Shown: positions 34,993 through 43,927, counted from the first letter of the stretch. The stretch is 64,000 bases of DNA from Microbacterium gallinarum (GCF_014837165.1 NZ_JACSPM010000001.1:950304-1014303); one strand, 5' to 3'. The notes: generated by a model from the letters alone, not told the origin. Made by a program: numbers and translations.

Positions 34993-35577
34993 GTGGCGAC
35001 TTCGCACGTGATCAAGGCACTCACCCCCCAGACCTACCCCGCGTGGCTGGCGCTCGCGCAGAAGCACAACGGGGTGTGGGGTGGGTGCTACTGCTCGTAC
35101 TTCCACGGCGACACCGACCAGACGGTCAAGGCCGAGTACGACGGCCCGACGTTCAAGCGGCGCCTGGTCGAGGAGGGCGTCGCGCATGCCGCGCTGGTCT
35201 TCGACGGCGACGACGCGATCGCGTGGTGCGAGTACGGCAGTCCCGAAGAGCTGCCGGGCATCTATCACCGCAAGCAGTACGACGCGGGCGAGACCAGACC
35301 GGCACCGTGGCGCATCACGTGCTTCTTCGTGGACCGCGACCACCGCCGCGCCGGGGTCGCCCGCGAGGCCCTCGACGGCGCGCTGCACCTGATCTCGCAG
35401 GCAGGCGGCGGGGAGGTCGTCTCGTTCCCGAACGAGCTGGTCCCGGGCAAGCGGACCTCGTCGTCCTTCCTCCACAACGGCACGCGGGCGATGTTCGAGA
35501 AGGCGGGCTTCACGTTCGAGCGGCACATCGGCAAGAGCAAGACCGTCATGCGGATCACGGTTCCGCCCTCCGGGTGA
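34993..35577 (+). CDS. GNAT-family N-acetyltransferase
   Basis: A 194-residue GNAT. The acetyl-CoA loop is CFFVDRDHRRAGVAREALDG, and the C-terminal strand FEKAGFTFERHIGKSKTVMR is typical. The N-terminal region has a Cys-rich patch (GGCYCSYFHG) seen in a subgroup of uncharacterised actinobacterial GNATs. Substrate unknown. GTG start at 34993. Its stop lies in the arm of a hairpin shared with the convergent sigma factor gene. Confidence 0.85.
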   Translation: MATSHVIKALTPQTYPAWLALAQKHNGVWGGCYCSYFHGDTDQTVKAEYDGPTFKRRLVEEGVAHAALVFDGDDAIAWCEYGSPEELPGIYHRKQYDAGETRPAPWRITCFFVDRDHRRAGVAREALDGALHLISQAGGGEVVSFPNELVPGKRTSSSFLHNGTRAMFEKAGFTFERHIGKSKTVMRITVPPSG

Positions 35578-35602
35578 CCCGCGACCAGGACCCCGCGTCA
35601 CC
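35573..35602. terminator. Hairpin joining the stop codons of two convergent genes
   Basis: GGTGA (35573-35577) pairs with TCACC (35598-35602), and CGCG (35580-35583) with CGCG (35594-35597), with a 2-nt bulge. The arms contain the stop codons of the GNAT gene and of the sigma factor gene, so a single structure may end both transcripts. No U-tract. Confidence 0.45.
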
Positions 35603-36842
35603 TGGCGAGCTGGTCGCGGCGGCGCGTGAGGTAGGCCCGCTCGGCGGGGTTCCCGGCCAAGTCGAGGGCTCGGTCGTACGCGACGCGTGACTCGCTGCTC
35701 CGCCCGATCCGTCTCAGCAGGTCGGCGCGTGCGGCGTGGTACGCGTGGTACCCGTCGAGCGCACCGCCGAGTCGGTCGATCTCGGCGAGGGCGACGTCGG
35801 CGCCGTCCACCTCGGCCACCGCGATCGCTCGGTTGAGGCGCACGATCGGCGACGGGTCGACCCTGGCGAGCCGGTCATAGAGGGCGAGGACCTGCGACCA
35901 GTCGGTGTCGCGCGCGGTCGGGGCATCCGTGTGCACCGCGTTGATCGCCGCGAGCAGCTGATACCGGCCCGGCGGATCCGCGCCCGCGGCCACTGCGGCG
36001 ATGCGGGTGCGCACGAGTGACTGGCCCTCGACGATCAGCTCCCGGTTCCACGCGCCGCGGACCTGTTCGTCGAGGGTCACCAGTTCGCCGGACTGCGACA
36101 CGCGTGCGCGCCGCCGGGCGTCGGTGAGGAGCATCAGGGCGAGGAGGCCCGCCGCCTCGCCCTCCTCGGGGAGGAGGGCGTGCAGGAGACGGCCCAGCAT
36201 GACCGCCTCCTCGGTCAGCTCGGCACGCACGGGCTCGTCGCCGGCGGAGGCGAGGTAGCCCTCGTTGAAGATGAGGTAGATCACGGTGAGCACCCCGTCG
36301 AGCCGCTCTCGAAGGTCCGACGGCGACGGCACACGGTACGGAACCCGGGCCGCCCTGATCTTCGCCTTCGCCCGGGTGATCCGCCGGGCCATCGTGGTCT
36401 CGGGCACGAGGAAGGCGTGGGCGATCTGCGGCACCGTGAGCCCGCCCAGCAGGCGCAGCGTCAGCGCGACGCGCGCCTCCAGGGCGAGGGCAGGGTGGCA
36501 GCAGATGAATACCAGCCGGAGCCGGTCGTCCTCCACCGCTCCAGTCGGGTCGGGGGGAGTGTCATCCGAGAGCATGTGAGCCGCCCGATGCTTGTCGTCG
36601 CGATGGGACTCACGACGCAGCCGGTCGATCGCCTTCCGCGTCGCGGTCGTGGTGAGCCATGCACCGGGGTTGGGAGGCACACCGTCGCGCGGCCATCGCT
36701 CCACGGCGGCGACGAACGCCTCGGCCGCTGCGTCCTCGGCGATGTCAAGATCGCCGAAGCGACGGGCGAGGCCCGCCACCAGCCGCGCCCACTCCTCCCC
36801 GTGAGCGCGGGCGACGGCGTCGCCGACCACGCGCGGTGTCAC
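35598..36842 (-). CDS. ECF42-type RNA polymerase sigma factor
   Basis: A 414-residue ECF sigma factor with long C-terminal extension. Region sigma2 is ARRFGDLDIAEDAAAEAFVAAVERWPRDG with AWLTTTATRKAIDRLRRES; sigma4 is LTLRLLGGLTVPQIAHAFLV with ETTMARRITRAKAKIR. The rest is a helical TPR-like domain (LFDRLARVDPSPIVRLNRAIA-like repeats). ECF42 factors are encoded beside DGPF proteins and need the extension for activity. GTG at 36842 overlaps the DGPF gene stop (GTGA). Confidence 0.92.
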   Translation of the reverse strand: MTPRVVGDAVARAHGEEWARLVAGLARRFGDLDIAEDAAAEAFVAAVERWPRDGVPPNPGAWLTTTATRKAIDRLRRESHRDDKHRAAHMLSDDTPPDPTGAVEDDRLRLVFICCHPALALEARVALTLRLLGGLTVPQIAHAFLVPETTMARRITRAKAKIRAARVPYRVPSPSDLRERLDGVLTVIYLIFNEGYLASAGDEPVRAELTEEAVMLGRLLHALLPEEGEAAGLLALMLLTDARRRARVSQSGELVTLDEQVRGAWNRELIVEGQSLVRTRIAAVAAGADPPGRYQLLAAINAVHTDAPTARDTDWSQVLALYDRLARVDPSPIVRLNRAIAVAEVDGADVALAEIDRLGGALDGYHAYHAARADLLRRIGRSSESRVAYDRALDLAGNPAERAYLTRRRDQLAR

Positions 36843-37225
36843 CCGCCGTCGGACGCGTGGCGTTCGACGATCTCGGTCATGCCGGAGGGGAAGCGGTGCA
36901 CTTCCTGCGGCCATTCGAGCGCGACGGCGAGGCGTCCGGCCCAGTAGCGCGCCGCGTCATCGTCGGCCACCTCGACGACGGTGAATCCGCCGAGGTGCTC
37001 CTTCGATTCGACGAACGGCCCATCGGTGAAGAACGCCGTGCCGTCCTTGTTCACCACGTGGAAGACCGCTGTCGAGGCATCGATCCCGCCTTCGGCGAAG
37101 AGATAGACACCGGCGGCCTTCATGTCGTCCGTCACCACACGTGAGGCCTCGCTCTTGCTGTGCAGCTCGTCGGCGGTGTGTTCGGGGACCCACTCGTCGT
37201 TGAATGCGATCAGGTACTTCGGCAC
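36839..37225 (-). CDS. DGPF-domain (YCII-like) protein
   Basis: A 128-residue protein of the YCII-related superfamily carrying the diagnostic FFTDGPFVESKEHLGGF. DGPF proteins are the standard genomic partners of ECF42 sigma factors; their biochemical role is not known. GTG start at 37225, with AAGGA about nine bases upstream. Overlaps the sigma factor start by 4 bp. Confidence 0.92.
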   Translation of the reverse strand: MPKYLIAFNDEWVPEHTADELHSKSEASRVVTDDMKAAGVYLFAEGGIDASTAVFHVVNKDGTAFFTDGPFVESKEHLGGFTVVEVADDDAARYWAGRLAVALEWPQEVHRFPSGMTEIVERHASDGG

Positions 37226-37303
37226 TGTCGTGTCCTTTCGTCGGGACGAGAGCCGGTCGTGGACTCTCGGTCGCGGTGGCCCGGATGGGGCCCGCTCACC
37301 TCA

Positions 37304-37332
37304 TCTACGAACGGCGATGCTCGAATAGGACA
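37304..37332 (-). promoter_or_regulatory. Candidate ECF-type promoter for the DGPF-ECF42 operon
   Basis: On the minus strand TGTCCT (plus strand 37327-37332) and CGTAGA (37304-37309) are 17 bases apart, upstream of the DGPF gene. This resembles the ECF42 promoter style (TGTC at -35, CG at -10) and would allow autoregulation. It rests on resemblance only. Confidence 0.35.
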
Positions 37333-37345
37333 CCATCCCGAAGAT

Positions 37346-37573
37346 TCACGGGCGGACGCGCAGCCTGCGCCCCTCGAAGCCGACGACGTCTCCGACCTGC
37401 AGCTGGCGCCCCCGGCGGCGGTCTACCTCGCCGTTCACGGTCACGAAGCCGTCGATGATGGCTTCTTTGACGTCGCCGCCCGAGTCGAGCACCCCGGCGA
37501 ACTTCAGGAACTGCCCCAGGCGAATGCCGTCGCCGCCGATCGAGACGTCGTCGATCGGGGCCGGATTGGTCAT
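37346..37573 (-). CDS. S4-domain RNA-binding protein
   Basis: A 75-residue protein that is essentially one S4 domain (IRLGQFLKFAGVLDSGGDVK, then GFVTVNGEVDRRRGRQLQVGD and a basic end). Similar to YbcJ-type small S4 proteins, which bind RNA; partners unknown. TAGCAT (plus strand ATGCTA 37580-37585) ends six bases before the ATG, consistent with a leaderless mRNA. Confidence 0.9.
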   Translation of the reverse strand: MTNPAPIDDVSIGGDGIRLGQFLKFAGVLDSGGDVKEAIIDGFVTVNGEVDRRRGRQLQVGDVVGFEGRRLRVRP

Positions 37574-37649
37574 GTCGGAATGCTAACCGACGCGCACCGG
37601 CCGACGTCCGCGCCCCCTCTGGCCCACGTCCGCCGCTTCTGTCAAGCGC

Positions 37650-37679
37650 TTGTGACCCCGCCAGCCACGCGGTGACACT
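37650..37679 (+). promoter_or_regulatory. Promoter for the N-formylglutamate amidohydrolase operon
   Basis: TTGTGA (37650-37655) and GACACT (37674-37679) are 18 bases apart, and the hexamer ends seven bases before the ATG at 37687, predicting a leaderless mRNA. Confidence 0.5.
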
Positions 37680-37686
37680 GGAACCC

Positions 37687-38490
37687 ATGACCCACACGGA
37701 GCGACCCCCGTTCGAGTTCCTCGGCCAGTGGGACGGCCAGTTCGTGGCGACCGCGATCCACAACGGCCACGACGTGCGGCCGGATCTCGCCGCGGAGTTC
37801 GCCCTGCCCGAGCCCGATCGGCTGCGTGAGGAGGACCCGCACACCGACCGGATCGGCGCGCTCATCCCCGCCCGCGTCGTCGTGAACCGGTCACGGTTCG
37901 AGGTCGATCTCAACCGCGCCCGTGACGAGGCCGTCTACCGCTCCTCGGAAGACGCCTGGGGGCTCGAGATCCTGCAGGACCCGCCCCTGGCGGACGACCT
38001 CGTCGCCGGGTCGCTCGACGTCTACGACTCCTTCTACGCCGAACTCGGCAGACGCCTCGACGAGGTGGCCGCTCGAGGGCCGTTCGTCGTGTTCGACGTC
38101 CACTCCTACAACCACCGGCGTGACGGCGCCGACGCCGACCCGGCACCGGCCGGAGAGAACCCCGAGGTCAACGTCGGCACCGGCTCGCTGGATCGCGATC
38201 GGTTCGGCGGCGTCGTGGATGTCTTCATAGACGCCCTTCACGGAGCGCACACCTCGACCGGCCCTCTCGATGTCCGCGAGAACGTGCGCTTCCGCGGCCG
38301 TCAGCTCGCCGCGTGGACGCATGCCCGCTACCCCGGCCGAGCTGTGGTGCTCGCACTCGAGTTCAAGAAGACCTTCATGGACGAGTGGACCGGCGAGGCC
38401 GATTTCGGCCGCGTGGACGAGCTCGCGCGCGCTCTGGCGGAGACGGTGCCGGCGGTGGAGGCATCCCTCCGCCATCTGGTGAGCGTATGA
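37687..38490 (+). CDS. N-formylglutamate amidohydrolase family protein
   Basis: A 267-residue N-formylglutamate amidohydrolase-like metallohydrolase. Seen: IHNGHDVRPDL near residue 30, LREEDPHTDRIG, SRFEVDLNRARDEAVY and VVFDVHSYNHRRDG. Classical members deformylate N-formylglutamate in histidine degradation, but no hut genes are present. First gene of an operon with DUF1704 and an ATP-grasp enzyme, where a role in peptide or conjugate processing is more likely. ATGA overlap with the next gene. Confidence 0.88.
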   Translation: MTHTERPPFEFLGQWDGQFVATAIHNGHDVRPDLAAEFALPEPDRLREEDPHTDRIGALIPARVVVNRSRFEVDLNRARDEAVYRSSEDAWGLEILQDPPLADDLVAGSLDVYDSFYAELGRRLDEVAARGPFVVFDVHSYNHRRDGADADPAPAGENPEVNVGTGSLDRDRFGGVVDVFIDALHGAHTSTGPLDVRENVRFRGRQLAAWTHARYPGRAVVLALEFKKTFMDEWTGEADFGRVDELARALAETVPAVEASLRHLVSV

Positions 38491-39695
38491 CGCCAGACCA
38501 CCTGAGCGAGGCCGTCGGACCGGAGACGAGCGCGATCGAGTCGGGGGCGTTCTCGCCCGCCGACCTCGCCGCGGATCACGCCATGGCCTCCCTGGCAGGC
38601 ACGGTGCGATTCCTCCTCGAGATGACGCCTGTGAACGCCGATGAGGTCCGGGCAACGTTCCTCGCCGATCCGCGGACCGACCCGGTGTTCGAGTACCGCG
38701 AGCTCGACGTGGATCCCGACGTGCTCGACGCCCAGGTGGCCGCGATTCCGCTGGACTCGGTGACGGACGCAACGCTCGCCACGCTGCTCGCGAACCGGCA
38801 CCGCGAAATGATCCTGCGGGTGGAGATGCTGCGTGCACGCGACACCGCCGACTTCCTGCAGCTCTCGATCGCCCAGTACGGCCCGGTGCTGCCGGCCCTC
38901 GTGCAGCGTGCGGAGGACCTCCTGGAGCGCCTTCCGCGCGGACGGCTGGAGTACGACTCGGTCGATGCCGCGGCCTTTCTCGCCGCAGCCGAGGCGGAGA
39001 TCGACCACTACCGGTCGATCGACCCCGACGTCGGCATCCACGCGGAGATCCGCGACGACGTGTCGGGCGTCCTCGTGGAGGGCGACACGCTCCTCATCTC
39101 GCACAACGCCTCGGTCGCCGGCGCGCGCGTCAACGCGCTCCTTCAGCACGAGGTGGGAACCCACCTCGTCACCCAGGTGAACGGCTCGGCACAGCCGATC
39201 CGCATGATGGGCTCAGGCCTCGCCCACTACGACGAGACGCAGGAGGGCCTGGCGGTGCTCGCCGAGATCGCGTGCGGCGGTCTCACCGTCGCTCGGCTCC
39301 GTCAACTCGCCGCCCGGGTCGTCGCCGTTCACTCGATGGTCGGCGGCGCGAGCTTCGTCGAGACGCACCGCGTGCTCACCGGCTACGGCCTGCCGGCCGG
39401 CAGCGCGTACACGGTCGCCATGCGTGTGTACCGCGCCGGCGGCTTCACGAAAGACGCGATCTACCTGCGCGGGCTACTCGCGCTCCTGGAGCACGTGGCG
39501 GGCGGCGGTTCGCTCGACCTCCTGTTCCTGGGGAAGTTCTCCCTGGAGGACCTTCCGCTCGTCGAAGACCTCGCCCAGCGCGGGCTCCTGGTTCCCGCGA
39601 AGATCACGCCTCGCTACCTCGCCGACCCCGCGGCCGGCGACCGACTGCGGGATGCCGCCCGAGCAGACGACCTGCTCACCCTGGTCAACGCGTAA
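38487..39695 (+). CDS. DUF1704 (QEGLA-motif) putative zinc metallopeptidase
   Basis: A 402-residue protein of the family labelled flavohemoglobin expression-modulating QEGLA motif protein. HEVGTH near residue 221 gives a zinc-binding HExxTH, and TQEGLAVLAE near 251 supplies the family motif and a third ligand. The family is related to eukaryotic tubulin-tyrosine-type carboxypeptidases, so a carboxypeptidase activity is plausible. Coupled to the amidohydrolase upstream; the ATP-grasp gene follows after 87 bp. Confidence 0.87.
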   Translation: MTPDHLSEAVGPETSAIESGAFSPADLAADHAMASLAGTVRFLLEMTPVNADEVRATFLADPRTDPVFEYRELDVDPDVLDAQVAAIPLDSVTDATLATLLANRHREMILRVEMLRARDTADFLQLSIAQYGPVLPALVQRAEDLLERLPRGRLEYDSVDAAAFLAAAEAEIDHYRSIDPDVGIHAEIRDDVSGVLVEGDTLLISHNASVAGARVNALLQHEVGTHLVTQVNGSAQPIRMMGSGLAHYDETQEGLAVLAEIACGGLTVARLRQLAARVVAVHSMVGGASFVETHRVLTGYGLPAGSAYTVAMRVYRAGGFTKDAIYLRGLLALLEHVAGGGSLDLLFLGKFSLEDLPLVEDLAQRGLLVPAKITPRYLADPAAGDRLRDAARADDLLTLVNA

Positions 39696-39782
39696 TGTCC
39701 AGCGTGACGACGGTGCCACCCCGCCGATCACGATCCATACACACGGCCTCGCCATCGAGCGCCGTCGAAGAGGGGGAGAACA

Positions 39783-40826
39783 ATGAAGATCGGTTTCGTC
39801 GTGAACGACATCGCCACCGAGAAGCCGGAGTACACCACGACCCGGCTGGCGATGGCCGCCACCAAGCTGGGCCACGAGGTGTTCCTCCTCGGGCAGCGCG
39901 ACTTCGGCTACGAGCCGGACGGCTCGCTGTGGGCGTACGTCGCCACACCTGAGCACAACAAGGCGTACCGCTCGCTCGAGCGCTACCTCGAAGACGTGCA
40001 GAGCGCGACGCGCACCCGAGTGGGCATCGACGACCTGGATGTGGCCATGCTGCGCGCGGACCCGGCCACCGACGCGTTGGAGAGTCCATGGACGAACACG
40101 GCGGGACTCGCGTTCGGCCGGATGCTCGCCGAGAACGGCGTGCTGGTGGTGAACGAGCCGCGTTCCCTGGCCGAGGCGATGTCCAAGGCGTACTTCCAGT
40201 ACTTCCCCGAGGCGGTGCGGCCCCGCACGATGATCAGCCGCGACGAGGACCGGGTGCGCGAGTTCATCGACGAGCTCGGCGGTCGCGCCGTGCTCAAGCC
40301 TCTGCAGGGGTCCGGCGGCTCCGGTGTGTTCCTGGTGAACATGAAGGAGGAGCCCAACATCACCCAGATCGTCGAGGCGATCTCGCGGGACGGCTACGTC
40401 GTCGCACAGGAGTACCTGCCTGCGGCGACCGACGGCGACGTGCGCATGTTCGTCATGAACGGCCAGGCACTCGAGGTCGACGGCGCGTACGCCGCTTTCC
40501 GCCGCCGCCCGGGCGAGACCGACGTGCGATCGAACATGTCGGCGGGCGGGAAGGCCGAGGCCGTCAAGGTCACCGACGAGATGCTGCGGCTGGTCGAAGC
40601 GGTGCGGCCGAAGCTCATGGCCGACGGACTCTTCCTCGTCGGCCTCGACATCGTCGGCGACAAGCTCATGGAGGTCAACGTCTTCTCGCCGGGCGGTCTC
40701 GGCTCGTGCGCGGCGCTCTACGGGGTGGACTTCGCCGCCGCAGTCGTCGACGATCTCGAGCGCAAGCTCGCGATCCGCGAGCACTACGGCTCGGAGCTCT
40801 TGAACATCCAGCTCGCGACCATGTGA
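39783..40826 (+). CDS. Glutathione-synthetase-like ATP-grasp ligase
   Basis: A 347-residue ATP-grasp enzyme. It has a glutathione synthetase-type N-terminus (MKIGFVVNDIATEKPEYTTT), the ATP lid AVLKPLQGSGGSGVFLVN and metal site LDIVGDKLMEVNVFSPGG (Glu/Asn). Actinobacteria of this group use mycothiol rather than glutathione, and no GshA is present, so it probably ligates an amino acid or peptide to another substrate. A Shine-Dalgarno (GGGGGAG) precedes the ATG. Confidence 0.88.
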   Translation: MKIGFVVNDIATEKPEYTTTRLAMAATKLGHEVFLLGQRDFGYEPDGSLWAYVATPEHNKAYRSLERYLEDVQSATRTRVGIDDLDVAMLRADPATDALESPWTNTAGLAFGRMLAENGVLVVNEPRSLAEAMSKAYFQYFPEAVRPRTMISRDEDRVREFIDELGGRAVLKPLQGSGGSGVFLVNMKEEPNITQIVEAISRDGYVVAQEYLPAATDGDVRMFVMNGQALEVDGAYAAFRRRPGETDVRSNMSAGGKAEAVKVTDEMLRLVEAVRPKLMADGLFLVGLDIVGDKLMEVNVFSPGGLGSCAALYGVDFAAAVVDDLERKLAIREHYGSELLNIQLATM

Positions 40827-40863
40827 CGCGGCGAGCCACCGGCATGCCGGCCCCCGCACCTGT

Positions 40864-41781
40864 TCAGAACACGTACTCCATCAGTTCGACGCCCAGGGTG
40901 CGGAACGCCTCGTGCGCCCGCATGCGGTGGTAGATCGACAGGTCGTCGAAGCACACGATCAACGCGTACGAGACACCGGCGCGCGGACCGGCCAGCACTC
41001 CCGCTTCCACGCGGATGCCGGCATCCCGCCCCGTCTTGTTGATGAAGAGCAGCCCGTGCTCGTCGTTCTCGTGCGAGAACGGGTCGAGCCCCGTCGCCGA
41101 CGCCACGAGCGACAGGTCGTGGTTCAGACTCAGCCACTCGGCGACCTGCGCGCTCACGCTCGCCGACACGACCTGAGAGTTGACCAGCGCGGCGAAGACC
41201 TCGGCGAGCTCGCGCGCCGACCCCAGCGCGAAATGCGGAGCGTCGTCGGGGCCGCGCATGTCGCGGAAGCGGTCGAGCAGGGCGGACCGCGACAGGCCCA
41301 TCCGCTCGATGCGCGCACGCACCGCCGAGATGCCCACCCGCGCCAGCAGCGCGTTGGCGGCGAGCGCGTCGCCCGTCGACGCCGTCAGCACCGCGAGGTC
41401 GGACAGCGGCAGCGCCGGCGCCTTCAGGTGCTGCCAGACGCCGCCGACCGTGACCGGCTCGACGTACGAGCGGTCGATGATCTCGAGCGGATCGAGCGTG
41501 CCGGCCTCGAAGCCGGCGGCCACCTCGATGAGCAGCGGAACCACCCCGAGACCCGCCACCGGCAGGGTGACGAAGTCGTCGCCTGCGAGCACCGACCCGC
41601 CCCGGTCGAGGTCGGTGATGCGCACCGAGATCTTGGCGCCGGATGCGGCGAGGTCGTCGAGCGCCTTCAGCGTCGACGTGAATGATCGGCGTCCGACCGC
41701 CGCCCTCCTCGGCGGTCTTCTGCTGGTGCTCCGTCGCGACCCCCGCAGCGACTCGGCATCCCTTCTGGGCTCAGTGCCCAC
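40864..41781 (-). CDS. Class A beta-lactamase-fold protein lacking the catalytic Ser-x-x-Lys
   Basis: A 305-residue serine beta-lactamase-like protein. The fold is recognisable (ISVRITDLDRGGSVLAGDD, FINKTGRDAGIRVEAGVLAG with the KTG box). At the SxxK position the sequence reads LPVAGLGVVPLLIE, with Gly and Val instead of Ser and Lys; the SDN box is STG. It is probably not a hydrolase and may bind ligand. No signal peptide. GTG at 41781 is chosen for its GGAAGGAA about eight bases upstream; ATGs up to 41877 are in frame. Confidence 0.75.
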   Translation of the reverse strand: MGTEPRRDAESLRGSRRSTSRRPPRRAAVGRRSFTSTLKALDDLAASGAKISVRITDLDRGGSVLAGDDFVTLPVAGLGVVPLLIEVAAGFEAGTLDPLEIIDRSYVEPVTVGGVWQHLKAPALPLSDLAVLTASTGDALAANALLARVGISAVRARIERMGLSRSALLDRFRDMRGPDDAPHFALGSARELAEVFAALVNSQVVSASVSAQVAEWLSLNHDLSLVASATGLDPFSHENDEHGLLFINKTGRDAGIRVEAGVLAGPRAGVSYALIVCFDDLSIYHRMRAHEAFRTLGVELMEYVF

Positions 41782-41848
41782 GGGTGGGTTTCCTTCCAGT
41801 GGATTCGGGCGGGTGAGCACGCGTCCCCAGGACGCGCACGGGTACATC

Positions 41849-43813
41849 TCACCAGATCGTGACGCGCTGATCCTCATCGAGCCACAGGGCGTCGGATTCG
41901 GTCACGCCGAACGCGTCGTAGAACGCGTCGATGTTGCGCACGATCTGGTTGCAGCGGAACTCGTTCGGGGAGTGCGGGTCGATCGTCAGCAGGCGGATGC
42001 TCTCGGCATCCCGCGCCTTCTGCTGCCAGATCTGGCCCCAGCTCAGCAGCAGACGCTGAACACCGGTGTACCCGTCGATCACGGGCGCCTCCTCGCCGCC
42101 GAGCGAGATCTCGTACGCCTTGAGCGCGATGCCGAGGCCGCCCAGATCGCCGATGTTCTCGCCGATCGTGAGCGAGCCGTTGACCCTGTGGTCGCCGTCG
42201 AGGCCCTCGGGCGTGAGCTCGTCGTACTGCGCGATGAGGCTCTTCGTGCGCTCCTCGAACGCCGCACGGTCGTCGTCGGTCCACCAGTCGCGCAGCGACC
42301 CGTCGCCGTCGAAGCGGCTGCCCTGATCGTCGAAGCCGTGGCCGATCTCGTGGCCGATGACCGCGCCGATGCCGCCGTAGTTCGCCGCGGCGTCGCGGTC
42401 CGACTCGAAGAACGGGAACTGCAGGATCGCCGCCGGGAAGACGATCTCGTTCATCAGCGGGTTGTAGTACGCGTTGACCGTCTGCGGCGTCATGTACCAC
42501 TCGTCGCGGTCGATCGGCTGGCCGACCTTCGCGAGCTGGCGGTCATGCTCCCACACGTGCGCACGGCGCACATTGCCGACGAGGTCGGACGCGTCGATCT
42601 CGAGCGACGAGTAGTCCTTCCACTTCACCGGGTAGCCGATCTTGGGCGTGAACGCGTCGAGCTTCGCGAGCGCCCGCTCACGGGTCTCGGGCGTCATCCA
42701 CTCCAGGTCGGTGATCGACTGGCGGTACGCCTCGATGAGGTTGGCGACCAGCTCGTCCATCGCGGTCTTCGACGCCGGCGGGAAGTGCCGCTCGACGTAG
42801 ACGCGTCCGATCGCCTCACCGAGCGCGGCCTCGGCGAGCGCGACACCGCGCTTCCACCGCTCGCGGTTGACAGGCACGCCGGTGAGCTGGGTGCCGTAGA
42901 ACGCGAAGTTCTCGTCGACGAACTCGTCGGACAGGAATGCCGCCGAGCCGTGCACGATCGACCAGCGCAGCCACGCCTTCCAGTCGTCGAGCCGCTCCTC
43001 GGTGAGGAGGGCGCCGAGGCCCTCGACGAAGCTCGGCTGGTACACGTTGACTTCGGCGAACGCGTCGGGGTGCGCCGGGGCGATCCCCTCGAGCCACGGC
43101 GCCAGGTCGACACCGGCGAGCGTCTGCACGTCGGCCCACGGCTTCAGGTTGTACGTGGCGACCGCGTCGCGGCTGCGCACGTTGTCCCAGTGGTGGGTGG
43201 CGAGCTCCGTCTCGAGCGCGAAGATGCGATCGGCGGATGCCGCGGCCTCGGCAACACCGGCCAGCTCGAGCATCTTCTGCACGTGCGCGCGGAACGCGAC
43301 GCGCGTCGCCTCGAAGTTCTCGAGGCGGTAGTAGCTCTCGTCGGGCAGCGACAGGCCACCCTGGATGATGAACGGCACGTAGCGCTGCGGGTTGCCGGGG
43401 TCGGGCTCGATGTAGAGGTGCAGGACACCCGCGACCCCGTCGCGCTCGAGCTCGCCCACGGTGCGCAGGAACGAGGCGATCGAGTCGATCTCGTCGACCC
43501 GCCCGAGCTGGTCCGCGAGAGGAGCGGCGCCGAGGGCGGCGATGCGCTCGGTGTCCATGAAGCTCGTGTAGAGGTCGCCGATCTTGCGCGCCTCGGTTCC
43601 CGACTCGGCCTTCTGCGACTCCTCGACGATCGCGTGGACGTCTTTCTCGGCCTGTTCGGCGATGAGGTGGAACGAGCCCCAGCGGGCCTTGTCTTCAGGG
43701 ATCTCGGTGCGTTCGAGCCACGCGCCGTTGACGTGGCGGAAGAGGTCGTCCTGCGGGCGGATCTCAGCGCTGAGCTCGTCGAGCGCGAGACCGGATCGGG
43801 GGGCGTCGGTCAT
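41849..43813 (-). CDS. M13-family zinc metallopeptidase (PepO/neprilysin-like)
   Basis: A 654-residue M13 endopeptidase with no signal peptide. Catalytic motifs are VNAYYNPLMNEIVFPA, VIGHEIGHGFDDQGS (HExxH) and GENIGDLGGLGIA (third ligand Glu, ExxxD); the N-terminal PQDDLFRHVNGAWLE is typical. It cleaves short peptides. TATTGT (plus strand ACAATA 43821-43826) ends seven bases before the ATG at 43813, indicating a leaderless mRNA. Confidence 0.95.
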   Translation of the reverse strand: MTDAPRSGLALDELSAEIRPQDDLFRHVNGAWLERTEIPEDKARWGSFHLIAEQAEKDVHAIVEESQKAESGTEARKIGDLYTSFMDTERIAALGAAPLADQLGRVDEIDSIASFLRTVGELERDGVAGVLHLYIEPDPGNPQRYVPFIIQGGLSLPDESYYRLENFEATRVAFRAHVQKMLELAGVAEAAASADRIFALETELATHHWDNVRSRDAVATYNLKPWADVQTLAGVDLAPWLEGIAPAHPDAFAEVNVYQPSFVEGLGALLTEERLDDWKAWLRWSIVHGSAAFLSDEFVDENFAFYGTQLTGVPVNRERWKRGVALAEAALGEAIGRVYVERHFPPASKTAMDELVANLIEAYRQSITDLEWMTPETRERALAKLDAFTPKIGYPVKWKDYSSLEIDASDLVGNVRRAHVWEHDRQLAKVGQPIDRDEWYMTPQTVNAYYNPLMNEIVFPAAILQFPFFESDRDAAANYGGIGAVIGHEIGHGFDDQGSRFDGDGSLRDWWTDDDRAAFEERTKSLIAQYDELTPEGLDGDHRVNGSLTIGENIGDLGGLGIALKAYEISLGGEEAPVIDGYTGVQRLLLSWGQIWQQKARDAESIRLLTIDPHSPNEFRCNQIVRNIDAFYDAFGVTESDALWLDEDQRVTIW

Positions 43814-43927
43814 GCGTTCCACAATATGCGTCCCCGCCCCCAGGGAGAGTTGTTCACAGAACCAATCCGGGCTGTGACCGCATTGTGATGACCGGCCGGC
43901 GTCGCCGGGCGCACCTAGGCTCGAGGG

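Noticed and set aside
37687..38490. Histidine-utilisation N-formylglutamate deformylase (HutG).
   Set aside because: No hut genes are present, and the operon context is a metallopeptidase plus an ATP-grasp ligase.
41180..43888. A 902-codon plus-strand open frame opposite the M13 peptidase.
   Set aside because: It is a GC-driven antisense frame; the minus strand has the HEIGH and ENIGD catalytic motifs and a good promoter.
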